Assembly (NCBI RefSeq): GCF_000827885.1
Contig: NZ_JTKH01000006.1
Location: forward strand, 310,001-374,000
DNA length: 64,000 bases
Source: Vibrio renipiscarius
GTDB taxonomy: Bacteria > Pseudomonadota > Gammaproteobacteria > Enterobacterales > Vibrionaceae
Reading direction: 5' to 3'
The position numbers and the translations under genes were made by a program. Position 1 is the stretch's first letter, and the number at the start of each line of letters is the position of its first letter. The notes under the pieces were generated by a model, which did not search any database, was not told the DNA's origin, and worked only from the letters and a program-made list of their open reading frames with translations. Of this stretch, positions 24,490 to 33,832 are shown piece by piece.

Positions 24490-25542
24490 ATGACAGATTT
24501 CAGTTTGTTGGCTCAATTAAATAATGCTCACGGCCCTTCAGGAAGAGAAGAGGAAGTGAGAAAAGTGGTGTGTGAGGCACTTTCGTCTGTGGCCGATGAG
24601 ATCAGTTTTGATGGGCTAGGAAGCGTGATTGCGCGACTCAACCGTCATGCTACTGGCCCAAAAGTGGCCGTTGTGGCGCATATGGACGAAGTGGGTTTCT
24701 TGATTCGTGAAATTCGCCCAGACGGTTTACTCAAAGTGTTTAAATTGGGTGGCATTGATCCTGCGGTGGCAGTGAACAGTGAGTTAGAAATTAAAACTCG
24801 TCATGGGAAAAAATACACCGGGTTAGTGTGGAGTAATAAGCCCGTTACAGAATTGACCATCGATGATTTGTGGGTCGATGTGGGCGCAACATGCCAACAA
24901 GAGGTGATCGAGATGGGGATTGAAATCGGCGACAGCGCCGTCTTTGCAACCCGTCATTTTGACTTGAATAACAGCGGTAATTTGGTGGCGAAAGCGCTCG
25001 ATGATCGTATTGGCTGCTGGCTTGGTCTTGAATTAATGCGCACATTGGCCGACAAAAATTTGCCATGTGATTTCTACTTTGTTGCCTCAGTACAAGAAGA
25101 AGTCGGCACGAAAGGCGGAAAAACAGCTATCGAACAATTACGACCGGATGTCGTATTGGTATTGGATGTGGCAACAGCGAAACATGTCAGCCCAAGTTCC
25201 GGTTCACAACGTGTATACGGCCAAGGGCCATGTGTCGTGGTTGCGGATAAAATCGCATTAGGCCATTACCCGCTCTTAAACTTCGTCAGTGACGTGGCAA
25301 AAGAGCAGGGCATTCCAATTCAACGCGATTTTCTCGCAGGGGGCGGAACCGATAATGGCCCAGCAACACTGGTGGGTAGCGGTATTGCAGGGCTTGCAGT
25401 GACACTGCCTGTGCGAAATTGTCACTCCGCTTATACGCAAGTCAATCAGCAGGATGTGACTCAATGCTTGTGCTTATTGCAGCATGTGATCACTCAACTG
25501 GATGAAACGCAGAAAGCGCGCTTGTACCCCTATTACTCTTAG
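24490..25542 (+). CDS. M42-family glutamyl/leucyl aminopeptidase (FrvX/YpdE type)
   Basis: A 350-residue metallopeptidase of the M42 clan. Metal-binding marks are 'VVAHMDEVGFLIREI' (His, Asp), 'AKALDDRIGCW', 'VQEEVGTKGGKTA' (Glu-Glu) and 'VLDVATAKH', with a late 'RNCHSAY'. Homologues in E. coli, FrvX and YpdE, are also encoded beside PTS genes and remove N-terminal residues from short peptides. CAGGA lies nine bases before the ATG at 24490. The last 53 bases overlap tail-to-tail with the regulator gene. Confidence 0.88.
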   Translation: MTDFSLLAQLNNAHGPSGREEEVRKVVCEALSSVADEISFDGLGSVIARLNRHATGPKVAVVAHMDEVGFLIREIRPDGLLKVFKLGGIDPAVAVNSELEIKTRHGKKYTGLVWSNKPVTELTIDDLWVDVGATCQQEVIEMGIEIGDSAVFATRHFDLNNSGNLVAKALDDRIGCWLGLELMRTLADKNLPCDFYFVASVQEEVGTKGGKTAIEQLRPDVVLVLDVATAKHVSPSSGSQRVYGQGPCVVVADKIALGHYPLLNFVSDVAKEQGIPIQRDFLAGGGTDNGPATLVGSGIAGLAVTLPVRNCHSAYTQVNQQDVTQCLCLLQHVITQLDETQKARLYPYYS

Positions 25543-27253
25543 GATTATCCGTCTCAGTAAGGTTCGCGAATGGGTCTTGTTCCGTCAGTCGCTGGTGGAG
25601 TTGATAGACGGCTCGTAGGTGCTGAACATTATCAATATGGCTGATCATCATGATTTGACGAATGGTTCGTTGAAACACATCTTTGATTGGCTTTGCCAGT
25701 GGAAGATGCGCGATGGCAATGCGGTGTGAATGCGCCGCACTCTTGCCATGGCAGATTAACAATCCGTGCTGTGCGAAGTAGGCGTGGCTATGGGCGTAGA
25801 ATAACGTCTGCACGCCGCTCGCATACTCTTTCGTGACTAAGCCCATACGTTCCATTTCACCACTTAACCAATTTAGCGCTGGCGTTAGTTCCTGGCTTTT
25901 GGGCATGCTGCTGGTGTCTCTTAGTGTGACCAGTAAATCATCCAAGGCGGGCAGGGGACGATCATCGGTGATGTTATCGCCCATCTGACGGGTAATTTTG
26001 TTCACAAACTCGTCGCTATTAAAATCGTGGCTGCAACTTTTGGCAATCGTCAGCAATTTTTTCAACGAGATGGCGTGTTGACCTCGCGCTTCGATCGCTT
26101 TGTGGATCAAGTGGCTTAAATAGCCGATTTCTTCTTTACGCAGTGGCTCCACTAAGTGATGAGCATGCTGATTCGCAACGAGTTCTACTTTTTCAAACAA
26201 CTGGCGAGAGTAGAGGTTTTGCTCACAATAGTGAGTATTGAGATTGTTTTTGGCTCGGTATACCGCGGTGATAAGGTAAGAAACCATATCATTGAGCAAG
26301 ACTCTATCGGTCAGAAGATCGTGACCACAATCCAGACTGACCGAGGTCAGCAGTTGAAAGATAAAACTCTCAGCTTGTAGGCGCTTTTCATAAAAACCAT
26401 CGGTGTTATTGCCACTTAAAAAGTACTCAGCGAGATGTTGAGCCTCAAAACGGTAGCATTCTTGCTGCCAATCTAACGCTTCTTGAATATAGAAAAAGGC
26501 TTTGGTTGATTGCAGAAAAGAACCGTTATTTTTCCGATTGATCAAAATGCCCTGTTGAATACGAATCAACGTGATCATCAAATAGATGGTGAACAAGTTT
26601 TTAAATTCATGACTCAGTGAACAATTCGCGCTTTTCTCGAGACGGTTAACCGCAGAGAAGGCCGCGGTAGGGGCATGTCGTTCAAGGTACTGGCGAATAA
26701 TGGCCACGATATCCCGCTCATAGAAATAGCGCTTTTGTAAGTAATGGATACCATCCGTTTTACAAAACAGATACTTGGAAGCGTAACACATCTGTAGATA
26801 GCGAATTTGCTTCTCTTTTCCTGAGACAAAGAGTTGCTGATCAATCACTTCCAACTCTAAATCGAGCTCATTAAACATTTGGTTGGTATTGCGGAGATCT
26901 TTATTGAGCGTTGGTCTGCTTACTCGTAAATAGCTTTGGATATCCGATAGAGCTGTTTCTGGCGCAAATAGAGCCGTTGTCGCCAAATATTCTTCTCTCT
27001 CATGCTTAGAAAAGACAAAATTAGTCGCTAACGTATCACTGAAAAAGCGTTGAGCGTCATGCGGATAATGCAACTCGCCTTGAGTGAGTGCGATTGGCGT
27101 CATCTCAAGCTTTTCTAAGTAATAGTTGATGTTTTCTATCGCGTAGCGAAGATTTCGCGAGGTCATATTAAACACCGCGGCAAGGGCGTTAATATTGCTG
27201 CGCTGCATGGTGAGCGCAGTTACGATATCAAAATGCTGTTTATTTAAGCTCAT
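25490..27253 (-). CDS. PRD-containing BglG/FrvR-type transcriptional regulator
   Basis: A regulator of about 587 residues. Two N-terminal helix-turn-helix units are visible ('LAAVFNMTSRNLRYAIENIN' and 'IQSYLRVSRPTLNKDLRNTN'), so it binds DNA rather than RNA. They are followed by regions with conserved histidines consistent with PTS regulation domains, such as 'EEIGYLSHLIHKAIEA', and a C-terminal part of IIA-like look ('YAHSHAYFAQHGLLICHG'). It resembles FrvR of E. coli, which also accompanies a PTS and an M42 peptidase. Two in-frame starts (27298 and 27253) both lack a ribosome-binding site; I chose the latter. It convergently overlaps the M42 gene. Confidence 0.75.
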   Translation of the reverse strand: MSLNKQHFDIVTALTMQRSNINALAAVFNMTSRNLRYAIENINYYLEKLEMTPIALTQGELHYPHDAQRFFSDTLATNFVFSKHEREEYLATTALFAPETALSDIQSYLRVSRPTLNKDLRNTNQMFNELDLELEVIDQQLFVSGKEKQIRYLQMCYASKYLFCKTDGIHYLQKRYFYERDIVAIIRQYLERHAPTAAFSAVNRLEKSANCSLSHEFKNLFTIYLMITLIRIQQGILINRKNNGSFLQSTKAFFYIQEALDWQQECYRFEAQHLAEYFLSGNNTDGFYEKRLQAESFIFQLLTSVSLDCGHDLLTDRVLLNDMVSYLITAVYRAKNNLNTHYCEQNLYSRQLFEKVELVANQHAHHLVEPLRKEEIGYLSHLIHKAIEARGQHAISLKKLLTIAKSCSHDFNSDEFVNKITRQMGDNITDDRPLPALDDLLVTLRDTSSMPKSQELTPALNWLSGEMERMGLVTKEYASGVQTLFYAHSHAYFAQHGLLICHGKSAAHSHRIAIAHLPLAKPIKDVFQRTIRQIMMISHIDNVQHLRAVYQLHQRLTEQDPFANLTETDNPKSNRGTSALSAFHPVE

Positions 27254-27413
27254 CAGACAGTAGAGTTCACCAAAAAATTTGGCCAAGTTTAACAACATGA
27301 AACGAGAAAAGATGAGAGGCGTGCGACTAAATGAAGGCTTGTAACTGGCTGATGTTTAATGGAATGTTGTTATTCTGATCACAAGGTAAAAAAAGCTAGG
27401 CAGTTCAGTGAGC

Positions 27414-27449
27414 AAAAAAGCGTAAAGAAGTATTGGACCTTCTTTACGC
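27414..27449 (-). terminator. Terminator of yegD
   Basis: On the minus strand GCGTAAAGAAG and CTTCTTTACGC form an 11-bp stem followed by TTTTTT. Confidence 0.85.
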
Positions 27450-27461
27450 AGATAATGTCTG

Positions 27462-28814
27462 TTAACGGTAAATCAAATCAGACCAATGCGTTAAGCCTGC
27501 AGTGACCGAACCGAAATAGTTACCCGCCACAATTTCAGTGTTTGGTAGAACTGAGGCCACGGCGGCGGTGAGCACGGTTGAGCGAGCTGAACCACCGGTC
27601 ATGTAAATAATATCGGGTTTAATACCACTTTGAGTGACTGCTTCTTCAACCAGATTTCGGATCTTGACCATTGGGTTATCAATCGCCGCTTCAATATCAC
27701 AACGCTCAGTGATGATCTCAAATTTTTCGGCTAGGAGATCAATCGTCGCAGTGTAATTATCATGATCAGATAACGCGATTTTGGCTTTTTCTGCTTGGTT
27801 GATGACACCATAACCTAAGGTTTCTTGATGCAGTTTTAATAAGCGCCCGAGTTTGTGAGGCTCTGCGGCACTTTTGAAAAACTCATGCAAAGGCTTGGTG
27901 TTGTCACTGCCATAAAAACTGCGTTGCGCTTGAACGTCGTTGATCGCCATCGCATTCCAATATTGAATCAGTGGCAGATCCAAACCGTTGAGCAATTTAC
28001 TGCCAAGGCCAAATTCTTTCATAAAGCATTTGAAGGCTATAAAAATATCCAGATCATTGCCGCCAACCATTTGGCCGGTATGGGCAAGCAATGAATCATT
28101 ACGTTCCAGCTTATTGCGCCAGCTTGGCCCCATACGAATCATCGAGCAGTCGGTCGTACCACCGCCAATATCAACCACCAACACATTTTTATCTTCGGTC
28201 AGTGTTGCTTCAAAATCGAGCCCGGCCGCAACGGGTTCGTACTGAAATTCGACGTCTTTAAAGCCTGCGCGTTTGGCTGCGCGAGTCAGGATGTTGATCG
28301 CTTGAATATTTGAACTTTCACCTCCGCGTCCTAAAAAGTTCACGGGGCGACCAATCACCGTTTGAGTCAGTTCTGCTTGAATCGATGCTTCGGCACGGAG
28401 CTTAATGTTGCTCATCATCGCGCACACTAAATCTTCAAAGAACGAAAGCTGCATATCACGCAACCCCATGGCGCCGAGGAAAGACTTGGGGGATTTGACG
28501 AAATAGGTATCTTTAGGATCTTCGAGATACAACGCGAGGGCTTGATGGCCAAACTTTACGTCGTCCGCTTGCACTTCTAGGCCTTCTTCATGGTTAATTT
28601 TTACCGCTCTTCGTAAGACCGCTTCATTGGTGTCGTCGCTTGGTTTGATGTCTAAGCAACGAAAAAGATATTCTGAGACAGACTCTGCGTTAGGCGCGCA
28701 TAACGTTGACGGTATAAATGCGCTGTCACCGACGAGTGGAATTGGGGTGATGTTCCCATCCACAGTGTGGGCGACGCAGCAATTCGCGGTACCGAAATCG
28801 AAACCAATAGACAT
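27462..28814 (-). CDS. yegD: YegD, Hsp70-like ATPase
   Basis: A 450-residue actin-fold ATPase of the Hsp70 superfamily that lacks the DnaK substrate-binding domain. The phosphate-1 motif 'IGFDFGTANCCVAHTVDG' opens the protein. Phosphate-2 'VLVVDIGGGTTDCSM' is near residue 210, and the adenosine motif 'IYMTGGSARSTVL' lies near 401. Length and motifs match E. coli YegD, whose client proteins are unknown. It stands alone between two terminators, with a 170-base divergent region shared with yghU. Confidence 0.9.
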   Translation of the reverse strand: MSIGFDFGTANCCVAHTVDGNITPIPLVGDSAFIPSTLCAPNAESVSEYLFRCLDIKPSDDTNEAVLRRAVKINHEEGLEVQADDVKFGHQALALYLEDPKDTYFVKSPKSFLGAMGLRDMQLSFFEDLVCAMMSNIKLRAEASIQAELTQTVIGRPVNFLGRGGESSNIQAINILTRAAKRAGFKDVEFQYEPVAAGLDFEATLTEDKNVLVVDIGGGTTDCSMIRMGPSWRNKLERNDSLLAHTGQMVGGNDLDIFIAFKCFMKEFGLGSKLLNGLDLPLIQYWNAMAINDVQAQRSFYGSDNTKPLHEFFKSAAEPHKLGRLLKLHQETLGYGVINQAEKAKIALSDHDNYTATIDLLAEKFEIITERCDIEAAIDNPMVKIRNLVEEAVTQSGIKPDIIYMTGGSARSTVLTAAVASVLPNTEIVAGNYFGSVTAGLTHWSDLIYR

Positions 28815-28985
28815 ATTTACCTCAGAGTATCTGGAATAAGGGGGCGCACACTAAACCTTAGACTAATAGACGGGTCAAGCGAATCGATAAATTAAAATGA
28901 TTTATTCGCTTTTGCTGCTTGTTTTTTGAGTCATGTGGCGCCAAGTTAGTTAGGTAACGGTGCATCAATGAATAAGGACAATGTC

Positions 28986-29846
28986 ATGACAAATGAGTAC
29001 ATCCCAGCCGCAGTATGGACAGACAATAGTGAAACAGGAGGTGCGTGGGCCAGTATTAATCGACCAACCGCCGGAGCTCGGAATGAGCAAGCGCTCCCCG
29101 TTGGTCAACATGCCTTACAACTTTATTCAATGGGCACCCCTAATGGGCAGAAAGTCACCATTATGTTGGAAGAGCTATTGGCGCTGGGCGTGAAAGAAGC
29201 CGAGTACGACGCGCACTTAATTCGTATTGGCGATGGCGATCAGTTCTCTTCAGGTTTCGTGGCGGTAAACCCCAACTCGAAGATTCCCGCGCTGGTGGAT
29301 ACAACGGCAACCCCCGCGATTAATGTGTTTGAATCTGGGCACATTTTGTTTTATTTGGCGGAGAAGTTCGGCCAATTATTGCCCACTGATGTCGCGAAAC
29401 GCACGCAGGCGATGAACTGGTTATTTTGGCTGCAAGGCAGCGCGCCTTATTTAGGGGGTGGCTTTGGCCACTTTTATGCGTACGCCCCAGAAAAGCTCGA
29501 GTACCCGATTAATCGTTTTACGATGGAAGCGAAGCGTCAATTGGATCTGCTGGATAAACATTTGGCCGATAATCGTTACTTGGCTGGAGATGATTATTCG
29601 ATTGCGGATATCGCCACTTGGCCTTGGTATGGCAATTTAGTGCTGGGCAAATTATATGGCGCAGCCGAGTTTCTTGACGTGGAAAGTTACCCTCACTTAC
29701 TGCGCTGGGCGAATGAGGTTGCAGCGCGTGAAGCGGTGCAACGTGGCCGCATCGTTAACCGCGTAGCGGGTGAAGAGTGGGAACACGTCCCTGAGCGTCA
29801 CAGTGCCGCTGATATTGATCAAGTCTTGGCGAAACGACCGAAATAA
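28986..29846 (+). CDS. yghU: YghU, glutathione-dependent disulfide-bond oxidoreductase
   Basis: A 286-residue glutathione transferase-like protein of the nu class, active with glutathione as a disulfide reductase or peroxidase. It follows E. coli YghU closely: 'LYSMGTPNGQKVTIMLEELL', 'IRIGDGDQFSSGF', 'NPNSKIPALVD' and 'NWLFWLQGSAPYLGGGFGHF' are all recognisable. AAGGA lies seven bases before the ATG at 28986, so I use it rather than the ATG at 28968. An intrinsic terminator follows. Confidence 0.93.
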   Translation: MTNEYIPAAVWTDNSETGGAWASINRPTAGARNEQALPVGQHALQLYSMGTPNGQKVTIMLEELLALGVKEAEYDAHLIRIGDGDQFSSGFVAVNPNSKIPALVDTTATPAINVFESGHILFYLAEKFGQLLPTDVAKRTQAMNWLFWLQGSAPYLGGGFGHFYAYAPEKLEYPINRFTMEAKRQLDLLDKHLADNRYLAGDDYSIADIATWPWYGNLVLGKLYGAAEFLDVESYPHLLRWANEVAAREAVQRGRIVNRVAGEEWEHVPERHSAADIDQVLAKRPK

Positions 29847-29880
29847 TCGGCGTTGCCACTGGCCGTGATACGTTTGATTT

Positions 29881-29905
29881 AAACCCTCGCAAGAGGGTTT
29901 TTTAT
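29881..29905 (+). terminator. Terminator of yghU
   Basis: AAACCCTC, loop GCAA and GAGGGTTT are followed by further T residues. Confidence 0.9.
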
Positions 29906-29958
29906 TGCATCAATAAAGTGAAAAAGGTGAATGCAGGCTCGTAATATAAAGGCTCATA

Positions 29959-30717
29959 TTACAAAGGAACGATAAAGTCCGCATCCGCTAAGGCAAACTG
30001 CGCCGCTTCACTCTGGCTGTCTTGCTCACCAATGGTTGACGCTTGAGGCAAGACAATAAACACCACCTCTGGATGACGAGAGATCCGTTGACCGCGTTCG
30101 CCCTCAGTATTAATCCGATAGCCATCAATATACACCGTTAACACGGTGTCATTTTTATCCCTTTCATAGACAAGAAAAGACCCCAGCTTATGAACCGCGC
30201 CCCATAAAATACTCAGTGGTGCCTGCTGTACGCTGGGCAGATAAATATCGTAACTGCGCGTTGGGTAATCTGAGCGAACCGTGTGGGTCGTGATCTCGAG
30301 TCGATCGGTCACGTATTGCCCATCCTGAAAAGGCATGGCTTCTTTGACGTGCTTGTTTTGTATTTCCCCATTGCAACGCTTGGATTCAGGTTTCAACGCA
30401 TAATGGCGATGAGTGGCACAGGCAAATTCACTGACAAGGGTTTGAATCCCATCCACGAGCGCCGGTGAAGCAAAGGCATCGAGTTCAATTTGGCCTAATC
30501 CATCGACTTGTTTGAATAAGTCAGCTGCGGCGGCTTTGAATTGGTTATCGAAACGAACGGGAGTAAATCGCTCTTGCTCGATACCGGCTTTTAGAACGTT
30601 GTCGGTGTCGTAAACACGTTGACCTTGGCTGTCGATAATGGTCCAAGCGAGATTGCTGTATTCGGCGTAACTGCTGCAAGAGATCAACCAAAGCATAAGA
30701 GTGGCAGAGAGTCGCAT
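29959..30717 (-). CDS. Secreted protein of unknown function
   Basis: A 252-residue protein with a signal peptide ('LMLWLISCSSYA' cleaved before EYSN). It has four cysteines in the mature part, two of them at 'FACATHRHY' and 'SKRCNGE', which could form a disulfide in the periplasm. The remainder is a mix of beta segments, and I recognise no catalytic motif. The gene is monocistronic and its end abuts the yghU terminator region. Confidence 0.65.
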   Translation of the reverse strand: MRLSATLMLWLISCSSYAEYSNLAWTIIDSQGQRVYDTDNVLKAGIEQERFTPVRFDNQFKAAAADLFKQVDGLGQIELDAFASPALVDGIQTLVSEFACATHRHYALKPESKRCNGEIQNKHVKEAMPFQDGQYVTDRLEITTHTVRSDYPTRSYDIYLPSVQQAPLSILWGAVHKLGSFLVYERDKNDTVLTVYIDGYRINTEGERGQRISRHPEVVFIVLPQASTIGEQDSQSEAAQFALADADFIVPL

Positions 30718-31072
30718 GTTCTAATCCTTGAACGATTTGGCGTCCTTTGAGTGTAGCGTCTGCCAGTCAGTGTGCGGCAAGTAAATGGATTATATTTGCT
30801 GAAAGGCCTTGTGGCGGAAATCAAAATAGGCGTGATTTGCATCAAAATAAGTAATGAAAATGTTATTTTTTGCTGTGAAATTTGATAACTAAACCCACTG
30901 ACATTTAGTGACATTTCATCGTCAAACTTCATAATGAAGGGAGCTCAGATAGCGAAGTGATGGGGAGCAACAAACGCCATGACTTTGAGTTGGATAGGGA
31001 AATTGCGCCGTGGGTTTTTAATCGCCCAGTGAAAAACGGCAAACGAATAATGACAATGTAATTGGAGTCAAA
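30718..31072. other. Divergent intergenic region
   Basis: 355 bases, AT-rich around 30830-30900, holding the promoters of the secreted protein and the TM2 protein. A minus-strand frame here (30684-30932) has no start signal. I see no RNA gene. Confidence 0.35.
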
Positions 31073-31516
31073 ATGAAAGGGACAGTATTAGAGTTCAATA
31101 GCGATGATCGCTTGGGGTTAGTTTCGGCCGAGGATGGCCAGCGCTACACATTAGCCGGTGACGATTGGCGCGGACAAACGCTACCTAAAGCTGGCGTGAA
31201 AGTGGATTTTACGATTGAAGGTGAACAGGCGAAGTCGGTATACCCTGAATCGGCTCCGGCGAGTGCGGGCTCGAAAAAAATCGTGGCGGCGTTATTTGCT
31301 TTTTTCCTTGGCGCATTCGGTGCTCATAAATTCTATCTAGGGTATACAAAAGAAGGCGTGATCATGCTGCTTTGTTTCCTATTCGGATTTATTTTGCTGG
31401 GTATCCCATCGATTGTGATCGGCGTTATCGCCTTTATTGAGTTTATTCTTTACCTGGTTAAATCGGACGAAGAGTTTGACCGAATTTACATTGAAGGGAA
31501 GAAAGGCTGGTTCTAA
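31073..31516 (+). CDS. TM2-domain protein with N-terminal OB-like domain
   Basis: A 147-residue membrane protein. Residues 1-50 resemble a cold-shock/OB-like small barrel ('MKGTVLEFNSDDRLGLVSAE'). Residues 65-125 form a TM2 domain: 'ALFAFFLGAFGAHKFYLGYT' and a second hydrophobic hairpin. TM2 proteins are small inner-membrane proteins of unknown role. GGAG lies upstream of the ATG. A terminator follows at 31547. Confidence 0.85.
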   Translation: MKGTVLEFNSDDRLGLVSAEDGQRYTLAGDDWRGQTLPKAGVKVDFTIEGEQAKSVYPESAPASAGSKKIVAALFAFFLGAFGAHKFYLGYTKEGVIMLLCFLFGFILLGIPSIVIGVIAFIEFILYLVKSDEEFDRIYIEGKKGWF

Positions 31517-31546
31517 ATCACGCTCACGTCGTGCTTTAATCGAGTC

Positions 31547-31576
31547 AAAGCCAGTGCATTGCCGCTGGCTTTTTTG
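31547..31576 (+). terminator. Terminator of the TM2 gene
   Basis: AAAGCCAG and CTGGCTTT pair around a 10-base loop, followed by T residues. Confidence 0.85.
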
Positions 31577-31705
31577 TGCCTAATCAACAGTCCACATTTT
31601 GGTCTCTCACCTGAGGTGTCATAAAAAGTTCATCATGATTCTGATTGTTAAATCTCTTAAACTTCATCATATTGTAATGACGATGTAATATTTGATGAGG
31701 TGTTT

Positions 31706-31807
31706 ATGCAGCAACAAGAAATGATCCATCCTTCAACGTTAGGCATGATTAGCCGCACGTGCCTTTTCTCGCTGATCGGCATAGTGAGTGTCTTTTTATT
31801 GGTTTAA
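31706..31807 (+). CDS. Candidate 33-residue membrane peptide
   Basis: A short frame: ATG at 31706, TAA at 31805. TGAGG lies seven to eight bases upstream. The product starts 'MQQQEMIHPSTLGMISRT' and ends in one hydrophobic helix 'CLFSLIGIVSVFLLV'. The ribosome-binding site and the anchor-like helix support a real small protein, possibly regulatory. The evidence is only from these features; conservation is unknown. Confidence 0.4.
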   Translation: MQQQEMIHPSTLGMISRTCLFSLIGIVSVFLLV

Positions 31808-31949
31808 TCCTTTGGTATTAATCACTGACCGTTTGTGGGTAGCGTTAGGAATACGATAAAGCGATACAATTCACTTGACGTTTTAACCTAGCACCCACCG
31901 ACCGGTTCTGTTAGTTTGCTTACAATCTAAACGTGTAAATGGATTGTAC

Positions 31950-33422
31950 ATGGCCTCTCAAAACCCCCTTGATATCTCAACTCGCTTCTCGCAGTTACCC
32001 AGCGCATTTTTTACCGCAGTAAAGCCTCAACCGTTAGTCAATACACGGTGGATGGCGTGGAATGCCTCCCTGGCGACACAGCTAGGTTTGCCTCATTTTG
32101 CCCCTACCGACGATCTTAAGCATCAACTGGTGGGCGAGGCTGAACACCCTCTGTTTTCGCCGTTAGCGATGAAATACGCTGGCCACCAGTTTGGGTCGTA
32201 CAATCCTGATCTTGGCGATGGGCGAGGTTTATTACTGTGCGAACTGAGCGATTCGACCGGCACTGTTTTTGACTTGCACCTAAAAGGTGCTGGGCTTACG
32301 CCTTATTCACGTATGGGTGATGGACGTGCTGTTATACGCTCAACGATCCGCGAATATCTATGCAGTGAAGCCATGGCTGGGCTTGGTATTGCAACGACGC
32401 GAGCACTCGGCATGTTAGCCTCTGACACCCCGGTGTATCGTGAGAAGCAAGAGTTTGGCGCATTGCTTTTACGTGTGGCAGAAAGCCATATTCGTTTTGG
32501 GCATTTTGAGCATTTCTTTTATAGCGACCAACTGGCGGAGTTATCGTTACTCGCCGATAAAGTCATTGAATGGTATTGGCCGGAACTGTCTTCTGCCGAA
32601 CAACCTTATGCGGCCATGTTCCAGCAAGTGGTGAACAACACCGCTTTAATGATCGCCCAGTGGCAAGCCGCAGGCTTTTGCCACGGAGTCATGAATACCG
32701 ATAACATGTCTATTTTGGGCCAAACGTTTGATTACGGCCCCTTCGCTTTTTTAGACGATTATGATCCCAATTACATTTGTAACCACTCGGATTATCAAGG
32801 TCGTTACGCTTTTAACCAGCAGCCACGCATCGCACTTTGGAACCTTTCTGCACTTGGCCATGCATTATCACCTTTAATCGAAAACAAACAGATTGAAGCC
32901 GCATTAGGGCAATTTGAGCCACTATTGCAGCAATACTATAGCCAGCATATGCGCGCCAAGTTGGGGTTGCATAATACATTAGCCGAAGATGGTGAATTGT
33001 TTGTCACGTTGTTTGAACTCTTGGAGCAAGCAAAGCCGGATTACCCGAGGTTTATGCGAGGATTGGCCAATATTGATAAAGACGGCGAACAAGCGGTTAT
33101 CGATTTGTTTATCGATCGGCCAGCGGCTACGGCATGGTTAAATCGCTACCTAGCTCGTTGCGCACTTGAGCGGGATGAAGAAGGCATGGCGGTGCCGGCC
33201 GACGAACGTTGTCGTAAGATGCGAATGGTGAATCCGAAGTATGTCCTACGAAATTACCTATTGCAGAATGCCATCGATAAGGCGGAGCAAGGCGATTATG
33301 CGGATATTGAGCAGTTAGCACGAGTATTGGCGGCGCCATTTGATGAACATCCAGAGGATGAAATGTTAGCGCAATTGCCGCCCGCGTGGGGCAAAGGGAT
33401 GGAAATTAGCTGCTCTTCTTAA
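31950..33422 (+). CDS. selO: SelO (YdiU) protein adenylyltransferase
   Basis: A 490-residue pseudokinase-fold enzyme that transfers AMP from ATP to Ser/Thr/Tyr of target proteins. Motifs include '[20 protein letters not shown]', '[20 protein letters not shown]', '[14 protein letters not shown]' and '[13 protein letters not shown]'. The C-terminus 'ISCSS' keeps Cys where many eukaryotic homologues have selenocysteine. The true start is the ATG at 31950; the reading frame is open from a TTG at 31944. SelO responds to oxidative stress in other bacteria. It is monocistronic. Confidence 0.93.
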   Translation: MASQNPLDISTRFSQLPSAFFTAVKPQPLVNTRWMAWNASLATQLGLPHFAPTDDLKHQLVGEAEHPLFSPLAMKYAGHQFGSYNPDLGDGRGLLLCELSDSTGTVFDLHLKGAGLTPYSRMGDGRAVIRSTIREYLCSEAMAGLGIATTRALGMLASDTPVYREKQEFGALLLRVAESHIRFGHFEHFFYSDQLAELSLLADKVIEWYWPELSSAEQPYAAMFQQVVNNTALMIAQWQAAGFCHGVMNTDNMSILGQTFDYGPFAFLDDYDPNYICNHSDYQGRYAFNQQPRIALWNLSALGHALSPLIENKQIEAALGQFEPLLQQYYSQHMRAKLGLHNTLAEDGELFVTLFELLEQAKPDYPRFMRGLANIDKDGEQAVIDLFIDRPAATAWLNRYLARCALERDEEGMAVPADERCRKMRMVNPKYVLRNYLLQNAIDKAEQGDYADIEQLARVLAAPFDEHPEDEMLAQLPPAWGKGMEISCSS

Positions 33423-33458
33423 ATGGGGAGACGTTAAGCGAACGTTAGGTATTCGCTA

Positions 33459-33647
33459 TCATACCTCTTCATCAATGCGAACAGAGGTTTGATAGCGAGG
33501 GTCCGCTGTTGATTTTCGACGCTCATAAAAGCGCCATTTTTTTGTTGTGTTTTTACGCCGCTCTACTCCCGAACGCTCATCAGATTGGTAAACGCCATCA
33601 ATTAAAACCGTCTCTGAGATACTCTTTATTTTGATTTTTTCGCCCAA
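33459..33647 (-). CDS. Small basic protein with TTG start
   Basis: A 62-residue protein, highly charged, with 'DERSGVERRKNTTKKWRFYE' and 'RRKSTADPRYQ'. Such Arg-Arg-rich 'RSG..RR' segments recur in small Vibrio proteins as I recall. No ATG or GTG is available in frame. The start is TTG at 33647, preceded by GGGGA eight to nine bases upstream. It is convergent with selO. The function is unknown; the density of charge suggests nucleic-acid or ribosome contact, which is only an inference. Confidence 0.55.
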   Translation of the reverse strand: MGEKIKIKSISETVLIDGVYQSDERSGVERRKNTTKKWRFYERRKSTADPRYQTSVRIDEEV

Positions 33648-33756
33648 AATACATCCCCACCGCCTGTCCTTTTTCTCAGTATTGTCTACGTCTTACCGCG
33701 GTGCCAAATATTGCGCGATTAAATTGCGTACAGCTGCAATGCTAAACCCGCGTTGT

Positions 33757-33792
33757 TGCATAAATCACCATAAGAATGTGGGAGTTATGCAA
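33757..33792. repeat. Inverted TTGCATAA pair, possible IS end remnant
   Basis: TTGCATAA at 33757 and TTATGCAA at 33785 are inverted around 20 bases. The left flank CGCGTTGTTGCATAAATCA resembles terminal repeats of some IS5-group elements. No transposase frame is nearby. Confidence 0.3.
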
Positions 33793-33832
33793 AAAAATCG
33801 ATGAGTTCAATGGCGAAGAACCACCGTGAGAG

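Noticed and set aside
30684..30932. 82-codon minus-strand frame
   Set aside because: Composition-driven, overlaps the secreted protein start, no ribosome-binding site.
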